Shown piece by piece: positions 61,634-64,000 of a stretch of 64,000 nt of DNA. Position 1 is the stretch's first letter. Each line of letters begins with the position of its first letter. The notes under the pieces were generated by a model. That model was given only the letters and a program-made list of their open reading frames with translations. It was not told the origin of the DNA and made no database searches. Position numbers and translations under genes: made by a program. The stretch spans positions 5,929,501 to 5,993,500 of the forward strand of contig NC_092030.1 in assembly GCF_042242105.1 (NCBI RefSeq), given 5' to 3'. Origin of the DNA: Pempheris klunzingeri. Its lineage: Eukaryota; Chordata; Actinopteri; Acropomatiformes; Pempheridae.

Positions 61634-64000
61634 ATGCTGACTCGTTTATCCCATGCACTGATGCCACAGGCACAGCTCTGCCTTTTTTCCTCAAAAAACA
61701 GTTGTTAATTTTTCTCACTTCATGTTTAGTATTAAGTGTACAAAAATAAATTGCTGAAAGTAAACATGAGCTTTTTGTTTGGAAAATCAGCAAATATCAG
61801 TATTCTGTAAATGGTGCTAATCTTCTGAGCAATGGATGCACTGAAGTTCCTGCAGAGGAAGTGGAAAAAAATATGCTGGATATTGCTATAGGCACAAACA
61901 ACATGAAGACAGTAGCTATAGAAACGTTTATACCACAATATACCCCACAGGTGTGGGTAACAGTGTGCTTAACTGTATATAACCGTAGTAGCGGTACATA
62001 TATATGTATATAGTTTAGCAGCAGGCCTAAGCATGATGAAACACTCTGATAGACTCTTTGCTGATGTACAAAAATAATGGACGGAGTTTAAGTAAAGAAC
62101 ACTACAACACAGAGGTGTGGCGTTTTCTCTCCCAGTCAGCAGCTAACTGCACTAAAAACAGGATATACTTTACAAATGTACAATGGCACAACACAGATAG
62201 CAATCTAAGAGCAGTTTTGAGGAACTTGTACTGCATTTGAGTGTACTTTCTGCTTCAGCGCCACTACATCTCAGAGGGAGATATTGTTTATTACAATACA
62301 TTCATTTAATAGCTTTAGTTACAAGTTATTTAACAGATGCAGATTATTGATACAAATATAAATCATGTAATTACTACTTAGTACTATAGTACTATCATAG
62401 GTTACACTAACCAGCAGTATATAAAGTAATGACAAATAGCTCCACCAAAGTGATGAACACCTTACTGCACCTTAATGACTAATTATAATCTAGTAATGTA
62501 ATATACATATTTCTGAAATGGACCATACTGCTAATTGAGCACTTTTACTTTTGACAACTGAAGTGCATTTTGATGCTATTAGCTTTGTAGTTTTACTAAA
62601 GTGAGGTTTTGAATGCAGGAACTCTACTCCATGGCCATCAGTGCTGGAAAAAAAATGTTTAATTTGAAAATCATGACCCTAAAAGCGAAAGTCAAATCGA
62701 ATCTTGGATTTGGGGAATCACCCTAAGTGGTATTGCTGCTTTTAATGAAGTAAGAGAACACTTCCTCCACCACTTTCTCAACAGTACCACACCTTCAGCT
62801 CCCACCCACTACACCCTGTCCTAACCCACATCAGAGAAGCCTTTGTTTCAATAAAAAACAGCAGTCATGTTCAGGGAGCCCGACCTGAAAACACTATCGA
62901 TTGCATCTTCTCTCCTGGATCTGTTTGCGCACACAGTCTGATTGTAAAATCTAATGAGTAGTAGCACTAGGATCATCATCCGCCTACAGACGCTCTCATT
63001 GAACCGTGGAGAGGATCTGGACAGACTCCAGTGTGTTGGCAACAAATCCAGGCAGCTGCTGAGTCAGAGCATGCTCTGCTGCTGGCTTCCCCCTTACTAC
63101 TGAGTATCAGTCTCCTTCAGGCTGTGGTTTACTTGGTGTAGATTCCTGTGCTGCCAGTTAAAAGGTGTGATCTATAGCTGCTGGTGTCGAGTAGACAGGT
63201 TGAAACCTGTAAGCTTCACAAAACCAAACTAAATCCTGTGAGTTAAGTTTGCACTGCACATTTCAGTCTGAAAACGCCTTTGTGAGGAGCTATTTGAACC
63301 GGGCCGTATACATTTAGCAAGGATCTTGATCATTAAACACATCGTCCCTCCTTGCCCAAAAAATAAATATTAAAAAACATTTCCTTACCAAATGCTGCTG
63401 TAACTAATCAATACTGTATTTTCAGATGTTCTTCTTGTGTGTGCTCCTGCTATCTATAAGTGTCAGGGGCAGCCAGATTAATCTCCAGAATTTGCACAAA
63501 AAGTGCTGCCAGAATTATTTTTATATAATAAAAGATGGGAATTTAAAAAAAGCTCACATGTCAAAAAGGTTTCCAGGCTTGGCTGAGGTGAAAATGTTGT
63601 CCGAGCATTCGACAGAAAATGCAATGAAGGCTATTGGAGACTGATTATTTGAATAAACAATGACATACTGGCACCTGTCCGGTGCCAACTGGACCTCATC
63701 TGCCATTTGGAACCGTTACAGTGTGGCGACTTTGCCCTGGTCGTCCTCTGTGCAGCTCAGGATACTCATCCCTCGTCTCTCCTCCAGAGTGAGGTGGGTG
63801 GTTCAGTGTCTGCTGAGGTTGTTCTCATCAGACAGATCACAGCCCATGAACTTTGCAACTCTGCATGCAAAGTTTATATTATGTTCATTCTAATGATTAC
63901 CGGGATAGGGGAGATGGTGTGCTTCTGTTCCTGGGAAAGATAATGTCTCATTTTGGGGATAAATATGAATCTCCACTAGTCACTGTTACATTCCTCCACT

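Larger units (their letters stand above)
49122..64000 (+). other. arrdc1: Presumed arrdc1 intron 1, no exon recognised
   Basis: Nothing here was recognised as an arrestin-domain exon, and no other gene could be supported on either strand. The stretch holds microsatellites, a transposon-like fragment (about 55180-55480), a 39-base C run, a consensus NF-kappaB site (59811) and small palindromes. Short exons could be missed by eye. Confidence 0.5.

Noticed and set aside
63660-63943. Overlapping open frames near the window end, considered as an arrdc1 exon
   Set aside because: Neither translation resembles the arrestin N-domain that should follow exon 1.

Overview
The window looks like nuclear DNA of a ray-finned (teleost) fish, probably a spiny-rayed (percomorph-like) species. 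Reasons: intron-rich vertebrate genes with compact introns, GT/CA microsatellites, and several interspersed repeats that recur in teleost genomes, such as a tRNA-derived SINE-like element and the 'CTTTATT..GTCCCA..GGGAAATTT' tail. All genes recognised are on the + strand. No prokaryotic features, CRISPR arrays, viral genes or tRNA/rRNA genes were seen.

Layout: (1) 1-2.5 kb, intergenic with one SINE-like copy. (2) 2.7-13.2 kb, a complete nine-exon entpd2-like ecto-nucleoside triphosphate diphosphohydrolase (504 aa) with a TATA box. (3) 13.2-16.4 kb, intergenic. (4) 16.5-18.5 kb, a complete three-exon phpt1 (protein histidine phosphatase) with a housekeeping-type promoter (ETS and YY1-like motifs). 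(5) 19.55-33.6 kb, a complete 28-exon mamdc4 (apical endosomal glycoprotein, 1180 aa: signal peptide, six MAM domains, two LDLa modules, one membrane span). Its 3' flank carries a hairpin-bearing transposon-like element. (6) 35.2-36.9 kb, a CpG-rich first exon of an unidentified small membrane-protein gene. (7) 40.9-46.2 kb, a complete six-exon glutamine synthetase (366 aa), a divergent paralogue, with a GC-AG intron. (8) 48.9 kb to the end, the promoter and first coding exon of arrdc1 (alpha-arrestin). It is followed by at least 14.9 kb with no further coding exon that I could find, taken to be its first intron.

Every splice junction in the four complete genes was checked by hand for dinucleotides and phase, and all four reading frames stay open from start to stop. 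entpd2, phpt1, mamdc4 and arrdc1 all have human counterparts on 9q34.3 (established knowledge), so this is a conserved synteny block. The glutamine synthetase is an exception, since human GLUL is on chromosome 1. The genes do not form one pathway: ecto-nucleotidase, histidine phosphatase, apical endocytic glycoprotein, ammonia assimilation and arrestin-type ubiquitin adaptor. I found no convincing novel multi-gene system. The most notable items are the GC-AG splice site, loss of the N-terminal LDLa module of MAMDC4, the divergent glutamine synthetase, a near-perfect 49-bp inverted repeat inside a MITE-like element, a 39-nt poly-C run, and the unidentified small membrane protein.
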